This document shows positions 16,305 through 24,440 of a DNA stretch of 64,000 nt, piece by piece. The DNA is from Arthrobacter sp. OY3WO11 (GTDB taxonomy: Bacteria > Actinomycetota > Actinomycetes > Actinomycetales > Micrococcaceae): the NCBI RefSeq assembly GCF_001641125.1, contig NZ_LWLP01000001.1, forward strand, positions 3,060,133 through 3,124,132, in the 5' to 3' direction. Numbering within the stretch: the stretch's first letter is position 1; every line of letters begins with the position of its first letter. Both the position numbers and the translations under genes were made by a program. The notes under the pieces were generated by a model. The model did not search any database. It was given only the letters and a program-made list of their open reading frames with translations, and was not told the origin of the DNA.

Positions 16305-17140
16305 GCTCAGTCCTCTACGACGTTCCAGGCCCCAAAGCCCGGCGCATCTCGCTGATCGGATCCATCGTGGGTTCGCTGCTGATCCTGGGCCTGCTGGCCT
16401 GGATCATCATGACATTCGCGCAGCAGGGCATCTTTGAAGGGCGCCGCTGGCAGATCTTCACCCGTGCCGATGTGTGGACGCTCCTGGCCAACGGCCTGGG
16501 CGCAACCCTCAGCGCGGCAGCCCTCGCGGCTGTCATCGCCTTCCCCCTCGGCCTGCTGCTCTGCCTGCTGCGCATCTCCGATGCGGCCTTCATCCGGATC
16601 CCCACCCGGGTGGTGCTGGAGTTCCTCCGCGGCATGCCGGTAGTCCTCATGATGCTGTTCGTCCTGCTCGGCTTCGGCACCTCGCCCTTCATTGCTGTTG
16701 TCACCGGCCTGGTGCTGTACAACTCCGCAGTGTTTGCCGAAATCATCCGCGCCGGCATCCAGTCGCTGCCCAAGGGCCAGCGCGAGGCCGGGCTTGCCAT
16801 CGGCCTCACCAGCTTCAAGTCGCGCATGCTGATCGAGCTGCCGCAGGCAATCCGTCGCATGATGCCGTCCCTGGTGGCGCAGATGGTGGTGCTCCTCAAG
16901 GACACCTCGCTCGGCTACATCGTGGCGTACGGCGAGCTCCTGCGCGCCGTACAGGTGATGGCGGACTTCCTGGGAACGCAGTTCCTGTTCCCGATCTTCT
17001 TCGTGGCAGCAGCCATCTACATTGCCATCAACATCCTCGTTTCGAGGATCGCGGTGTGGATCGAGCGGCGCGGATCCAAGAAGGCGGCAGGCGGTGTGGC
17101 CAAGGCCGAACCCGAAGCTGCCGAAGCAGCCGTTCCCTGA
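16301..17140 (+). CDS. gluD: Polar amino acid ABC transporter, permease subunit
   Basis: 279 aa. The first helix (LIGSIVGSLLILGLLAWIIM) is followed by the HisM-type permease core with the EAA loop GQREAGLAIGLTSFKSRMLIELPQA. The C-terminal tail is Ala/Glu/Lys-rich. It is translationally coupled to gluC and is the last gene of the operon, which ends at the hairpin at 17155-17188. Confidence 0.92.
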   Translation: MSSVLYDVPGPKARRISLIGSIVGSLLILGLLAWIIMTFAQQGIFEGRRWQIFTRADVWTLLANGLGATLSAAALAAVIAFPLGLLLCLLRISDAAFIRIPTRVVLEFLRGMPVVLMMLFVLLGFGTSPFIAVVTGLVLYNSAVFAEIIRAGIQSLPKGQREAGLAIGLTSFKSRMLIELPQAIRRMMPSLVAQMVVLLKDTSLGYIVAYGELLRAVQVMADFLGTQFLFPIFFVAAAIYIAINILVSRIAVWIERRGSKKAAGGVAKAEPEAAEAAVP

Positions 17141-17154
17141 TAGTTCTCCCTGCA

Positions 17155-17188
17155 ACAATGGCCCGGACCAACTGGTCCGGGCCATTGT
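17155..17188. terminator. Terminator between gluD and dapE
   Basis: Inverted repeat with 16-nt arms (17155-17170 and 17173-17188) followed by TTTTG on the plus strand. It lies between the convergent gluD and dapE genes. Confidence 0.85.
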
Positions 17189-17196
17189 TTTGTGGT

Positions 17197-18333
17197 TCAG
17201 GTGGCCAGCCACTTCCGCAGCGCCGCCAGGCAGGTGCGGATCGCCTCCGCGTGCACGTGTTCGTTGTCCTTATGAGCCAGCAGGGCATCACCCGGTCCGA
17301 AGTTCACCGCCGGGATACCCAGTTCGCTGAAACGGGCGACGTCGGTCCAGCCGTATTTGGGCTTCGGCTCGGCTCCCACAGCGGCAACGAAGGACGCGGC
17401 AGCCGGGTGGTGCAGTCCCGGCCGGGCACCGGCGGCAGCATCGGTGCGGACGACATGAAAGCCTGCCAGCAGCTCCCGCACCACGGCCTCAGCCTGGTCG
17501 GGGGTCTTGTCCGGCGCGAACCGGTAGTTGATTTCCACCACGCACCGGTCCGGAATCACGTTGCCGGCCGTCCCGCCGTTGATCTTCACGGCGTTGAGGC
17601 TCTCCCGGTATTCGAGTCCGTCCACCGTGATGGTCTGCGGTTCGTAGGCTGCCAGCCTGGCCAGGATCGGTGCCGCGGCGTGGATGGCGTTGCTGCCCAT
17701 CCACGCCCGGGCGGAGTGGGCCGCCTCTCCCACAGTGGTCACCTCGAACCTGCTGGTGCCGTTGCAGCCGCCCTCCACCGTGCCGTCCGTCGGTTCCAGC
17801 AGGATGGCGAAGTCACCGTGGAGCAGGTGTCCGTGGTTGCGGACCAGGCGCCCCAGGCCGCTCTTGACGGCTTCCACTTCCTCGTGGTCGTAGAACACAA
17901 AGGTGACGTCCCGCTTTGGCGAGGCGCCGTCGTCGAACATTGTGGCAGCCAGCGCAAGCTGCACCGCAACGCCGCCCTTCATGTCGGTGGCGCCGCGGCC
18001 GTACAGGATCCCCTCTCCCGGAACACCCGGCTCCCAGCTGGAAGGCACCGTCCCCTTGGCACCCTCGGCCAGGGGCAGCGGCACAGTATCCAGGTGCCCT
18101 GCCAGGATGACGCGCTCCGGGCGGCCCAGTTCGGTGCGGGCGATGATCGAATCGCCGTCCCGGAGCACGCTCAGCTGGGGAACTGCCAGCAGGGGCGCTT
18201 CGACGGCGTCCGCGAGTTTCTTTTCGTGGCCGGACACGCTGTTGATGTCCATAATGGCGGCGGTGAGGAGCGCAACATCCTGGCGGAGGTCGAGCTGCAG
18301 GGTGGAAGGCTGGGGGGTGGTTTCGGCAGTCAC
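17197..18333 (-). CDS. dapE: Succinyl-diaminopimelate desuccinylase
   Basis: 378 aa, GTG start. M20 metallopeptidase: metal ligands in GHLDTVPLP, GATDMKGG, FYDHEEVEA (catalytic Glu) and LLEPTDG, and the dimerisation domain from about residue 175. It releases succinate from N-succinyl-L,L-diaminopimelate in the lysine/peptidoglycan precursor pathway. The neighbouring divergent dapD gene, which acts three steps earlier, supports DapE over other M20 amidases. A TAGACT box lies exactly 6 nt before the GTG, with no Shine-Dalgarno sequence. Confidence 0.94.
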   Translation of the reverse strand: MTAETTPQPSTLQLDLRQDVALLTAAIMDINSVSGHEKKLADAVEAPLLAVPQLSVLRDGDSIIARTELGRPERVILAGHLDTVPLPLAEGAKGTVPSSWEPGVPGEGILYGRGATDMKGGVAVQLALAATMFDDGASPKRDVTFVFYDHEEVEAVKSGLGRLVRNHGHLLHGDFAILLEPTDGTVEGGCNGTSRFEVTTVGEAAHSARAWMGSNAIHAAAPILARLAAYEPQTITVDGLEYRESLNAVKINGGTAGNVIPDRCVVEINYRFAPDKTPDQAEAVVRELLAGFHVVRTDAAAGARPGLHHPAAASFVAAVGAEPKPKYGWTDVARFSELGIPAVNFGPGDALLAHKDNEHVHAEAIRTCLAALRKWLAT

Positions 18334-18339
18334 GAAGCC

Positions 18340-18345
18340 AGTCTA
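18340..18345 (-). promoter_or_regulatory. -10 box of a leaderless dapE promoter
   Basis: TAGACT on the minus strand, 6 nt before the GTG of dapE. It is the mirror image of the dapD box at 18372-18377. Confidence 0.65.
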
Positions 18346-18371
18346 GTTCGGACCCTGTCCCCGCCCGTCGA

Positions 18372-18377
18372 TAGACT
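18372..18377 (+). promoter_or_regulatory. -10 box of a leaderless dapD promoter
   Basis: TAGACT, 6 nt before the ATG of dapD. The whole space between the two start codons is 50 bp, so the two divergent promoters overlap. Confidence 0.65.
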
Positions 18378-18383
18378 GGGGCC

Positions 18384-19406
18384 ATGACTGAGACTGCTTC
18401 TTCTGCCGTGCCCGAAACCTCGAATGCATCCACTGACCACCGCTCCGCCTACGGCTTCGGCGTGGCCACCGTTTCCACCGCTGACGCCAGCGTCCTGGAT
18501 GTCTGGTTTCCCGCCCCGGCGCTTGGTGTCGCCGCCGAAAACCTCCGTTCCGTCGAGAACGCGGATGAGTCGCTGACAAGCATCGCCAAAAATGGTGCGG
18601 ACCAGGACCGCGGCACCGAGCAGAAGGTGGTTTTTGTCCAGATCCACCTCGATGAAGCCCCGGCCGACACTGTCGATGCCTACCTTCGCCTGCACCTCCT
18701 CTCGCACCGCCTGGTCCGGCCCAACACCATCAACCTTGACGGCATCTTCGGCAAGCTGCCCAACGTCGTGTGGACCAACTTCGGCCCCGCCGCCGTGGAA
18801 GGCTTTGAGCTCACCCGCGCGCGGCTGCGGCGCCGCGGTGCCGTCACCGTCTACGGCATCGACAAGTTCCCGCGCATGGTGGACTACGTTGTGCCAACCG
18901 GAGTGAGAATTGCCGACGCCGACCGGGTGCGGCTGGGTGCGCACCTGGCCGAAGGAACCACCGTGATGCACGAAGGGTTCGTAAACTTCAACGCAGGAAC
19001 CCTGGGCACGTCGATGGTGGAAGGCCGCATCTCAGCGGGTGTGGTGACCGGCGACGGCAGTGACGTTGGCGGCGGCGCCTCCATCATGGGCACGCTTTCC
19101 GGCGGCGGCAAGGAAAAGATCACCATCGGCGAGCGGGTGCTGCTGGGGGCAAACTCCGGTGTGGGCATCAGCATCGGTGACGACTCCGTGGTGGAGGCCG
19201 GCCTGTACGTCACGGCCGGAACCCGGGTGCGCGTACCGGGGCCCAAGGACGAGGTGGGCGAGGACACCACAAAGATCGTCAAGGCTGCCGAACTGTCCGG
19301 TGTGCCCAACCTGCTGTTCCGGCGCAACTCCACCACGGGCGCGGTGGAGGTCCTCCCCCGCCAGGGCCAGACCGTGGAGCTGAACGACGCCCTCCACGCC
19401 AACTGA
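18384..19406 (+). CDS. dapD: 2,3,4,5-tetrahydropyridine-2,6-dicarboxylate N-succinyltransferase
   Basis: 340 aa, the long actinobacterial form. The C-terminal half has the hexapeptide left-handed beta-helix, with [31 protein letters not shown] in the middle and [25 protein letters not shown] further on. The enzyme transfers succinyl from succinyl-CoA to tetrahydrodipicolinate in the lysine/diaminopimelate pathway and works as a trimer. It is divergent from dapE and 7 nt upstream of the lysozyme-like gene, so that gene probably shares its transcript. Confidence 0.94.
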   Translation: MTETASSAVPETSNASTDHRSAYGFGVATVSTADASVLDVWFPAPALGVAAENLRSVENADESLTSIAKNGADQDRGTEQKVVFVQIHLDEAPADTVDAYLRLHLLSHRLVRPNTINLDGIFGKLPNVVWTNFGPAAVEGFELTRARLRRRGAVTVYGIDKFPRMVDYVVPTGVRIADADRVRLGAHLAEGTTVMHEGFVNFNAGTLGTSMVEGRISAGVVTGDGSDVGGGASIMGTLSGGGKEKITIGERVLLGANSGVGISIGDDSVVEAGLYVTAGTRVRVPGPKDEVGEDTTKIVKAAELSGVPNLLFRRNSTTGAVEVLPRQGQTVELNDALHAN

Positions 19407-19413
19407 TCATTCC

Positions 19414-20271
19414 ATGGCACGAAGACGCGGACTGCGCCGCCTCGCAGTACTGGTGCTCACCCTGGCACTGGTGGCAGGCGGCGTGTACTCGGCCGTGTTT
19501 TTCCTGCAGCGCTCCGAAACACTCGTTTCTGAGCGCTGCAGGGCCGGGATTGGCGAGCGTACGTCGGAACTCGCCCCGGACCAGGCCGTCAACGCTTCCC
19601 TGATCACCGCTGTGGCGGTGCAGCGCGGGCTTCCGCCGCGTGCTGCCAGCATCGCCCTGGCCACCGCCATGCAGGAGTCCAAGCTCCGGAACATTGACCA
19701 CGGGGATAAGGCCGGCCCGGACTCCCGCGGGCTGTTCCAGCAGCGCCCCTCCCAGGGATGGGGAACCGAGGCACAGATCATGGATCCCTACTACGCCGCA
19801 AACGCCTTCTACGACGCATTGGTCAAGGTTCCGGGCTACGAGTCACTGGAGATCACTGACGCAGCCCAGCGTGTCCAGCGCTCCGCCTACCCCACTGCCT
19901 ACGCACAGCACGAGGAGATGGGGCGGACCTTTGCCTCCGGGCTGACCGGCCAGACGCCCGAAGCCGTCCGGTGCACCCTGCGGGCAGCCGGTGCCGGCGG
20001 GGACACCGCCGCGTTGTCCGCCGAACTGAGCCAGGCCTACGGGCCGCTGGGGACGGCTGTTGAGGGTGAAACGCTGGTGGTGGAGGCCGCCGGCAGCCAG
20101 GCCTGGTCCGTGGCGCAATGGGCGGTTGCCAACGCCAAAGGCTTCGAGGTCACGCAGGTGGACATCGCCGGCCGGAGCTGGAACCGGGAGGCGCAGGACG
20201 GGTGGCAGGCCTCGGCAGCAACGGACGGACAGGTCCGGATCACGGTGGCGGCGGAAGGGACCGGCAGCTGA
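19414..20271 (+). CDS. Secreted or membrane-anchored lysozyme-fold-like protein
   Basis: 285 aa. An N-terminal basic patch and a membrane helix (LAVLVLTLALVAGGVYSAVFF, residues about 10-30) act as signal or anchor. The outer domain contains ALATAMQESKLRN (Glu about 88) and SRGLFQQRPSQGWG (about 104-117), a pattern that resembles the catalytic Glu plus downstream loop of goose-type lysozyme and lytic transglycosylase folds. Relatives are widespread in actinobacteria and are often labelled 'heavy metal transporter', for which I see no support. The gene lies directly after dapD (peptidoglycan precursor synthesis), so a cell-wall role is plausible but unproven. Confidence 0.7.
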   Translation: MARRRGLRRLAVLVLTLALVAGGVYSAVFFLQRSETLVSERCRAGIGERTSELAPDQAVNASLITAVAVQRGLPPRAASIALATAMQESKLRNIDHGDKAGPDSRGLFQQRPSQGWGTEAQIMDPYYAANAFYDALVKVPGYESLEITDAAQRVQRSAYPTAYAQHEEMGRTFASGLTGQTPEAVRCTLRAAGAGGDTAALSAELSQAYGPLGTAVEGETLVVEAAGSQAWSVAQWAVANAKGFEVTQVDIAGRSWNREAQDGWQASAATDGQVRITVAAEGTGS

Positions 20272-20316
20272 AGCTGCAGTAGGAATGCTGCCGGGCTGCT
20301 GCCGGGTGGAGGGTCC

Positions 20317-20928
20317 CTACACGAGGATCTCAACCACCGGCTGTACGTAGCTGCGGAAGAGCTCAGGCTCCGCCATCAGACGGTTGCTCATAATGATCTT
20401 GTCCGGCTCCAGGTACCAGGCCCGCTGCTCGTTGAGCGGAAGCTCGATGATGGTCAGCTTGAAGTCACGGGAATCGCGGCCAACCTCCATCAGCCTGTCG
20501 TCCACCATGTCCTCCAGCAGCTGGTCCGCGCCGCTGGCAGCACGCTCCGCCTCAATCTCCGCGTATTCGCTCCTGCGCTCCCGTGCCCATGTGAGGGCGG
20601 AGCCGAAGTGGGCCTGGAGCACCCGCTGCAGGGCGGGAGAATTTCCAAAGGATTCAAAGTCCGGCGGCGACAGCTCGGGAGAAGTCTGGGGATGTGCCTT
20701 GAGCAGCTGCTCCCACCACGCCTCCCACTCTGTCTTGAGGGCACCCAGGCCACCAACGTCCGCGGTCAAGTGTGAATGATCGGCACGGCGTACCTTGGGC
20801 GCTGCATGGGACAGAGCGGGGTGACCTGCGCCGTCGAGCCCCGCAGTATCCCGGACGAACAGGGCTATCATCATTGGCCCCGACGTGTCCGCGGTGATTT
20901 GCCACCTGGTACCGCTTGTCTGATACAT
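20317..20928 (-). CDS. Conserved hypothetical protein
   Basis: 203 aa, beginning MYQTSGTRWQITADTSG, with GAAGGA 7 nt upstream. I recognise no family. It is soluble, without signal peptide or membrane helix, acidic, with a helical middle (WEAWWEQLLKAHP, then ALTWARERRSEYAEIEAERAASGADQLLEDMVDDR) and a C-terminal segment rich in beta-type residues (FKLTIIELPLNEQRAWYLEPDKIIMSNRLM). Start and stop are clear and codon use is typical of the region, so it is probably a real gene. It is monocistronic. Confidence 0.65.
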   Translation of the reverse strand: MYQTSGTRWQITADTSGPMMIALFVRDTAGLDGAGHPALSHAAPKVRRADHSHLTADVGGLGALKTEWEAWWEQLLKAHPQTSPELSPPDFESFGNSPALQRVLQAHFGSALTWARERRSEYAEIEAERAASGADQLLEDMVDDRLMEVGRDSRDFKLTIIELPLNEQRAWYLEPDKIIMSNRLMAEPELFRSYVQPVVEILV

Positions 20929-21027
20929 CCGACGTCCTTCCGTCGCGTGCCATAGCCGGGAGAGGTGATCCGGCAGCTCCCCCGGCTCCCAGTGTATTCC
21001 CCCTAATGCCCACGTTAGTGGCAGTCA

Positions 21028-21630
21028 TCACATCCCGTCGAGGTGCTGTTCCAGGACGTCCACGCACATCTCCCGGGTCATCCATCCGGGCTGCAGCAGG
21101 GCGTGCATGCACAGCCCGTCCAGAGTCGCGAGCAGACGCTCGGCTTCCACCACAAGGCTTTCCTTCGGTTCGTCCGCCGGCCTCAGGGCGCTGACGACCC
21201 TGCCCACGATAACGGCCACCTCCCGGTGGCTCCGGTCTGCTTCAGCGGCCAGGAACGGACGGACCCTCGCGGCGTTCCGGAACGCCATCCACGCACAGGC
21301 CTCAAGCGCGCGGGGCCCATCCAGGGGCAGGACTCCGCACAGGAGGGTTAATATGGCGGCGCGGTGTCCAGGGGTACCGGGAACCGCCGCGTGCACCCCA
21401 GGCAGGGATGCCTCAAGGCGGCGCACGATGCGGTCCACCACGGAGGCGAAGGCGAACGCCAGCAGTTCCTCACTGCCTGCAAAATAGTGGCGGACAGAGC
21501 CCACAGCCAGCCCGGCTTCGTCCGCCGTTTCCCGGAGTGAGGCCCGTTCCAGCCCGTCACCGGCGATGATGCGGAGAACTGCTTCAACAACGTCCTGGCG
21601 CCGGGCTTCGGCATCTACGATTTTAGGCAC
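21028..21630 (-). CDS. TetR-family transcriptional regulator
   Basis: 200 aa, GTG start. The N-terminal helix-turn-helix reads ASLRETADEAGLAVGSVRHYFAGSEELLAFAF (residues about 31-62), as in the TetR/AcrR family. The C-terminal ligand domain (KESLVVEAERLLATLDGLCMHALLQPG) resembles the BetI/PfmR-type TetR_C domain. No obvious target gene is adjacent: galE is divergent but is a housekeeping gene. The ligand is unknown. Confidence 0.88.
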   Translation of the reverse strand: MPKIVDAEARRQDVVEAVLRIIAGDGLERASLRETADEAGLAVGSVRHYFAGSEELLAFAFASVVDRIVRRLEASLPGVHAAVPGTPGHRAAILTLLCGVLPLDGPRALEACAWMAFRNAARVRPFLAAEADRSHREVAVIVGRVVSALRPADEPKESLVVEAERLLATLDGLCMHALLQPGWMTREMCVDVLEQHLDGM

Positions 21631-21771
21631 TCCTCCTATTTAGCACGGATGTGCTCTTTTGGACGGTCCGGCATGCCGTGCTGCCGGCTTGCCATGCGCC
21701 TCCTCGCAGCGGCGCAGGTGCGGTGCTGCCCGGCATCCGGAACACGGCGGCGGCAGCAGGTGTCCGTGGGA

Positions 21772-21777
21772 TAGCGT
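21772..21777 (+). promoter_or_regulatory. -10 box of a probable leaderless promoter (galE)
   Basis: TAGCGT, 7 nt before the ATG of galE. No clear Shine-Dalgarno sequence at the right distance. Confidence 0.45.
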
Positions 21778-21784
21778 TAGAGGC

Positions 21785-22798
21785 ATGAAAATTCTGGTCA
21801 CCGGGGGCACCGGCTACATTGGTTCCCACACTGTTTTATCCCTGCAGGAAGCCGGCCATGATGTGGTGGTCATCGACAACCTGGTCAATTCCAGCGAGGA
21901 ATCGCTCCGGCGGGTTGCCGAGCTCAGCGGCAAGACCGCGGAGTTCCACAACGTCGACCTGGTGGATGAAGCCGCCGTCGAGCGTGTATTTGCCGCCAGT
22001 CCCATCGACGCAGTCATCCACTTCGCAGGACTGAAAGCCGTTGGCGAATCCGTCCGTGAGCCGCTCAAGTACTACCACAACAACCTGGTGGGGACCCTGA
22101 ACCTCATCCGGGTCATGGACCGCCACGATGTCCGGTCCATCGTCTTCAGTTCCTCGGCCACCGTCTACGGCGAGCACAACCCCATCCCCTACGTGGAGAA
22201 GATGGAGATCGGGGCCAACAACCCCTACGGCCGCACCAAGGAGCAGATCGAGGACATCCTCTCGGACCTGGGCGCCGCGGACTCCCGCTGGCACATAGCC
22301 CTGCTGCGCTACTTCAACCCCGTCGGCGCCCACCCTTCCGGCCGGATCGGCGAAGACCCCCAGGGCATCCCGAACAACCTTGTTCCCTTCATCGCCCAGG
22401 TGGCCGTCGGCCGCCGCGAGAAGCTGATGGTCTTCGGCGGCGACTACGACACCCCGGACGGCACCTGCCTGCGTGACTACATCCATGTTGTGGACCTTGC
22501 GGAAGGCCACGTTGCCGCCCTGAACTACGTTGCGGACCGCACCGGCGTCTTCCGCTGGAACCTGGGCTCCGGCAAGGGCTCCTCCGTCCTGGAGGTGCTG
22601 CGCTCCTTCGAAAAGGCAGTGGGGCAGCCGATCCCCTACGAGATCACCGGCCGCCGTGCCGGCGATCTCCCCGCCTTCTGGGCGGACGCCACCTCCGCCC
22701 TGGCGGACCTCAGCTGGTCCACCACCAAAACCGTGGACCAGATGTGCGAGGACCACTGGCGCTGGCAGAAGAACAACCCGCAGGGCTACGCTTCCTGA
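21785..22798 (+). CDS. galE: UDP-glucose 4-epimerase
   Basis: 337 aa from the ATG of MKILVTGGTGYIGSH. This is an extended short-chain dehydrogenase with the NAD-binding GGTGYIGSH motif at residues 7-15, SSSATVYG with the catalytic Ser/Thr, and NPYGRTKEQIE with the YxxxK pair. ALLRYFNPVGAHPSGRIGEDP is typical of GalE. It interconverts UDP-glucose and UDP-galactose for cell-wall and exopolysaccharide synthesis. It is a single gene ending at a GC-rich hairpin. Confidence 0.94.
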   Translation: MKILVTGGTGYIGSHTVLSLQEAGHDVVVIDNLVNSSEESLRRVAELSGKTAEFHNVDLVDEAAVERVFAASPIDAVIHFAGLKAVGESVREPLKYYHNNLVGTLNLIRVMDRHDVRSIVFSSSATVYGEHNPIPYVEKMEIGANNPYGRTKEQIEDILSDLGAADSRWHIALLRYFNPVGAHPSGRIGEDPQGIPNNLVPFIAQVAVGRREKLMVFGGDYDTPDGTCLRDYIHVVDLAEGHVAALNYVADRTGVFRWNLGSGKGSSVLEVLRSFEKAVGQPIPYEITGRRAGDLPAFWADATSALADLSWSTTKTVDQMCEDHWRWQKNNPQGYAS

Positions 22799-22819
22799 CC
22801 CCAAACCGGACCAACGCAA

Positions 22820-22852
22820 GCGGCCGCCCACCTTTGGAAGGTGGGCGGCCGC
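22820..22852. terminator. Hairpin between galE and gltA
   Basis: Perfect 15-bp GC-rich stem (22820-22834 with 22838-22852) around a TGG loop, with no T-tract. It lies between convergent genes. Confidence 0.8.
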
Positions 22853-22926
22853 CGTCGTTCGTCACCAGGGCCCACACCGGCGAGGGACCCGAACCGAGCC
22901 TGCGAGGTTTGGGAGCCGGTGGGGAC

Positions 22927-24213
22927 TTAGCGGACCGGGTAGTCCCGCTCCGGCTCGCCGATGTAGAGCTGGCGCGGACGGCCGATCTTGGTGTTCGGGT
23001 CGCTGATCATTTCGCGCCACTGGGCGATCCAACCGGGGAGGCGGCCAATGGCGAACAGTACCGTGAACATCTTTTCCGGGAAGCCCATGGCCTTGTAGAT
23101 CAGGCCGGTGTAGAAGTCCACGTTCGGGTAAAGCTTGCGCTGGATGAAGTAGTCATCGTTGAGCGCCTTCTCTTCCAGGCGCAGGGCGATGTCCAGCAGT
23201 TCGTCGTTGCCGCCGAGCTTGCTGAGGATCTCGTGGGCCGTGGCCTTGACGATCTTCGCGCGAGGATCGTAGTTCTTGTAGACGCGGTGCCCGAAGCCCA
23301 TGAGCCGAACGCCGTCTTCCTTGTTCTTGACCTTCTCCATGTAGTCCTCAGGCTTCGTGCCGTCGGCCTGGATCTGGCGGAGCATCTTGAGCACTGCCTC
23401 GTTGGCACCACCGTGGGCGGGACCGAAGAGCGCGTTGATACCGGCGGACACCGATGCGAACAGGTTGGCGTTGGACGAGCCCACCAGGCGCACGGTGGAC
23501 GTTGAACAGTTCTGTTCGTGGTCCGCGTGCAGGATCAGCAACAGGTCAAGCGCCTTGGCAATGACCGGGTCAACCTCGTACTGCTCGGCCGGCAGGCCGA
23601 AGCTCAGGCGCATGAAGTTTTCCACGAGGTTGTGGGAGTTGTCCGGGTACAGCATGGGCTGGCCGATGGACTTCTTGTGCGCGTACGCCGCGATAACCGG
23701 CATCTTGGCCATCAGGCGGATCGTGGAAACTTCCACCTGCTCGGCGTTGAACGGGTCCAGCGAGTCCTGGTAGAACGTGGACAGCGCGGACACTGCCGAG
23801 GACAGCACGGGCATCGGGTGTGCGTCCCTCGGGAAACCGCTGAAGAAGCCCTTGAGCTCTTCATGCAGCAGGGTGTGGCGCCGGATCTTCTGGTCGAACT
23901 CCTCCAGCTCGGTGGGGCTGGGCAGGTTGCCGTAGATCAGAAGGTAGGACACCTCGAGGAAGCTGGAGTGCTGGGCCAGCTGCTCGATGGGGTATCCGCG
24001 GTAGCGCAGGATGCCCGCATCGCCGTCGATGTAGGTGATAGCCGAAGTCGTGGCTGCCGTGTTCATGAAGCCGGGGTCAAAGGTGACTGCGCCCGTCTGC
24101 TTCAGCAGCTTGGAAACGTCGTAGCCCTCGTTTCCTTCAACAACCTGGATGCGCGGCAGCTTGAGCTCGCCTCCTGCGTGGTGCAGGGTGGCCGCATTGT
24201 TGGTCTCAGTCAT
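22927..24213 (-). CDS. gltA: Citrate synthase
   Basis: 428 aa, a type II (hexameric-type) length. Active-site segments are present: GPAHGGANEAVLKML, LMGFGHRVYKNYDPRAKI and LDIALRLEEKALNDDYF with the catalytic Asp. The N-terminal domain starts with LKLPRIQVVEGNEGYDVSKLL. It condenses oxaloacetate and acetyl-CoA as the entry of the TCA cycle. AAGGGG lies about 6 nt before the ATG. It is single, with a gap of about 225 nt upstream. Confidence 0.95.
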   Translation of the reverse strand: MTETNNAATLHHAGGELKLPRIQVVEGNEGYDVSKLLKQTGAVTFDPGFMNTAATTSAITYIDGDAGILRYRGYPIEQLAQHSSFLEVSYLLIYGNLPSPTELEEFDQKIRRHTLLHEELKGFFSGFPRDAHPMPVLSSAVSALSTFYQDSLDPFNAEQVEVSTIRLMAKMPVIAAYAHKKSIGQPMLYPDNSHNLVENFMRLSFGLPAEQYEVDPVIAKALDLLLILHADHEQNCSTSTVRLVGSSNANLFASVSAGINALFGPAHGGANEAVLKMLRQIQADGTKPEDYMEKVKNKEDGVRLMGFGHRVYKNYDPRAKIVKATAHEILSKLGGNDELLDIALRLEEKALNDDYFIQRKLYPNVDFYTGLIYKAMGFPEKMFTVLFAIGRLPGWIAQWREMISDPNTKIGRPRQLYIGEPERDYPVR

Positions 24214-24440
24214 GGAGTCCCCTTCATGAGGCTTCTGGGCCTCTGTCGAAAGCTTGATCCAACATCAGGTGAGCCGCGCACGAAGCCTGAGAACACAGGT
24301 TCCAACACCCGGGCTGCCTTCTTGTAGAAAGCCACCATTGATAGTCACTTAAAAAGTACCGCCCCTTGGCGGGTGCCACTAATCCGAGACGGTCCCGAAG
24401 CCCCTAAAACCGGGCCGTTGTGGCGCGAGTCACAGTATTG
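24214..24440. other. gltA upstream region
   Basis: About 225 bases between the end of dapC and the gltA start, both on the minus strand. It must hold the gltA promoter and leader. A small inverted repeat (CCGCC-CCTT-GGCGG, near 24361) may end the dapC transcript. I cannot assign a riboswitch or a coding frame. Confidence 0.35.

Noticed and set aside
16474..18387. 637-codon plus-strand frame across gluD and dapE
   Set aside because: It runs through the gluD-dapE terminator and two well-defined genes in other frames, and its product is low-complexity.
24214..24440. Possible riboswitch upstream of citrate synthase
   Set aside because: Only short hairpins are visible and none fits a known riboswitch consensus.
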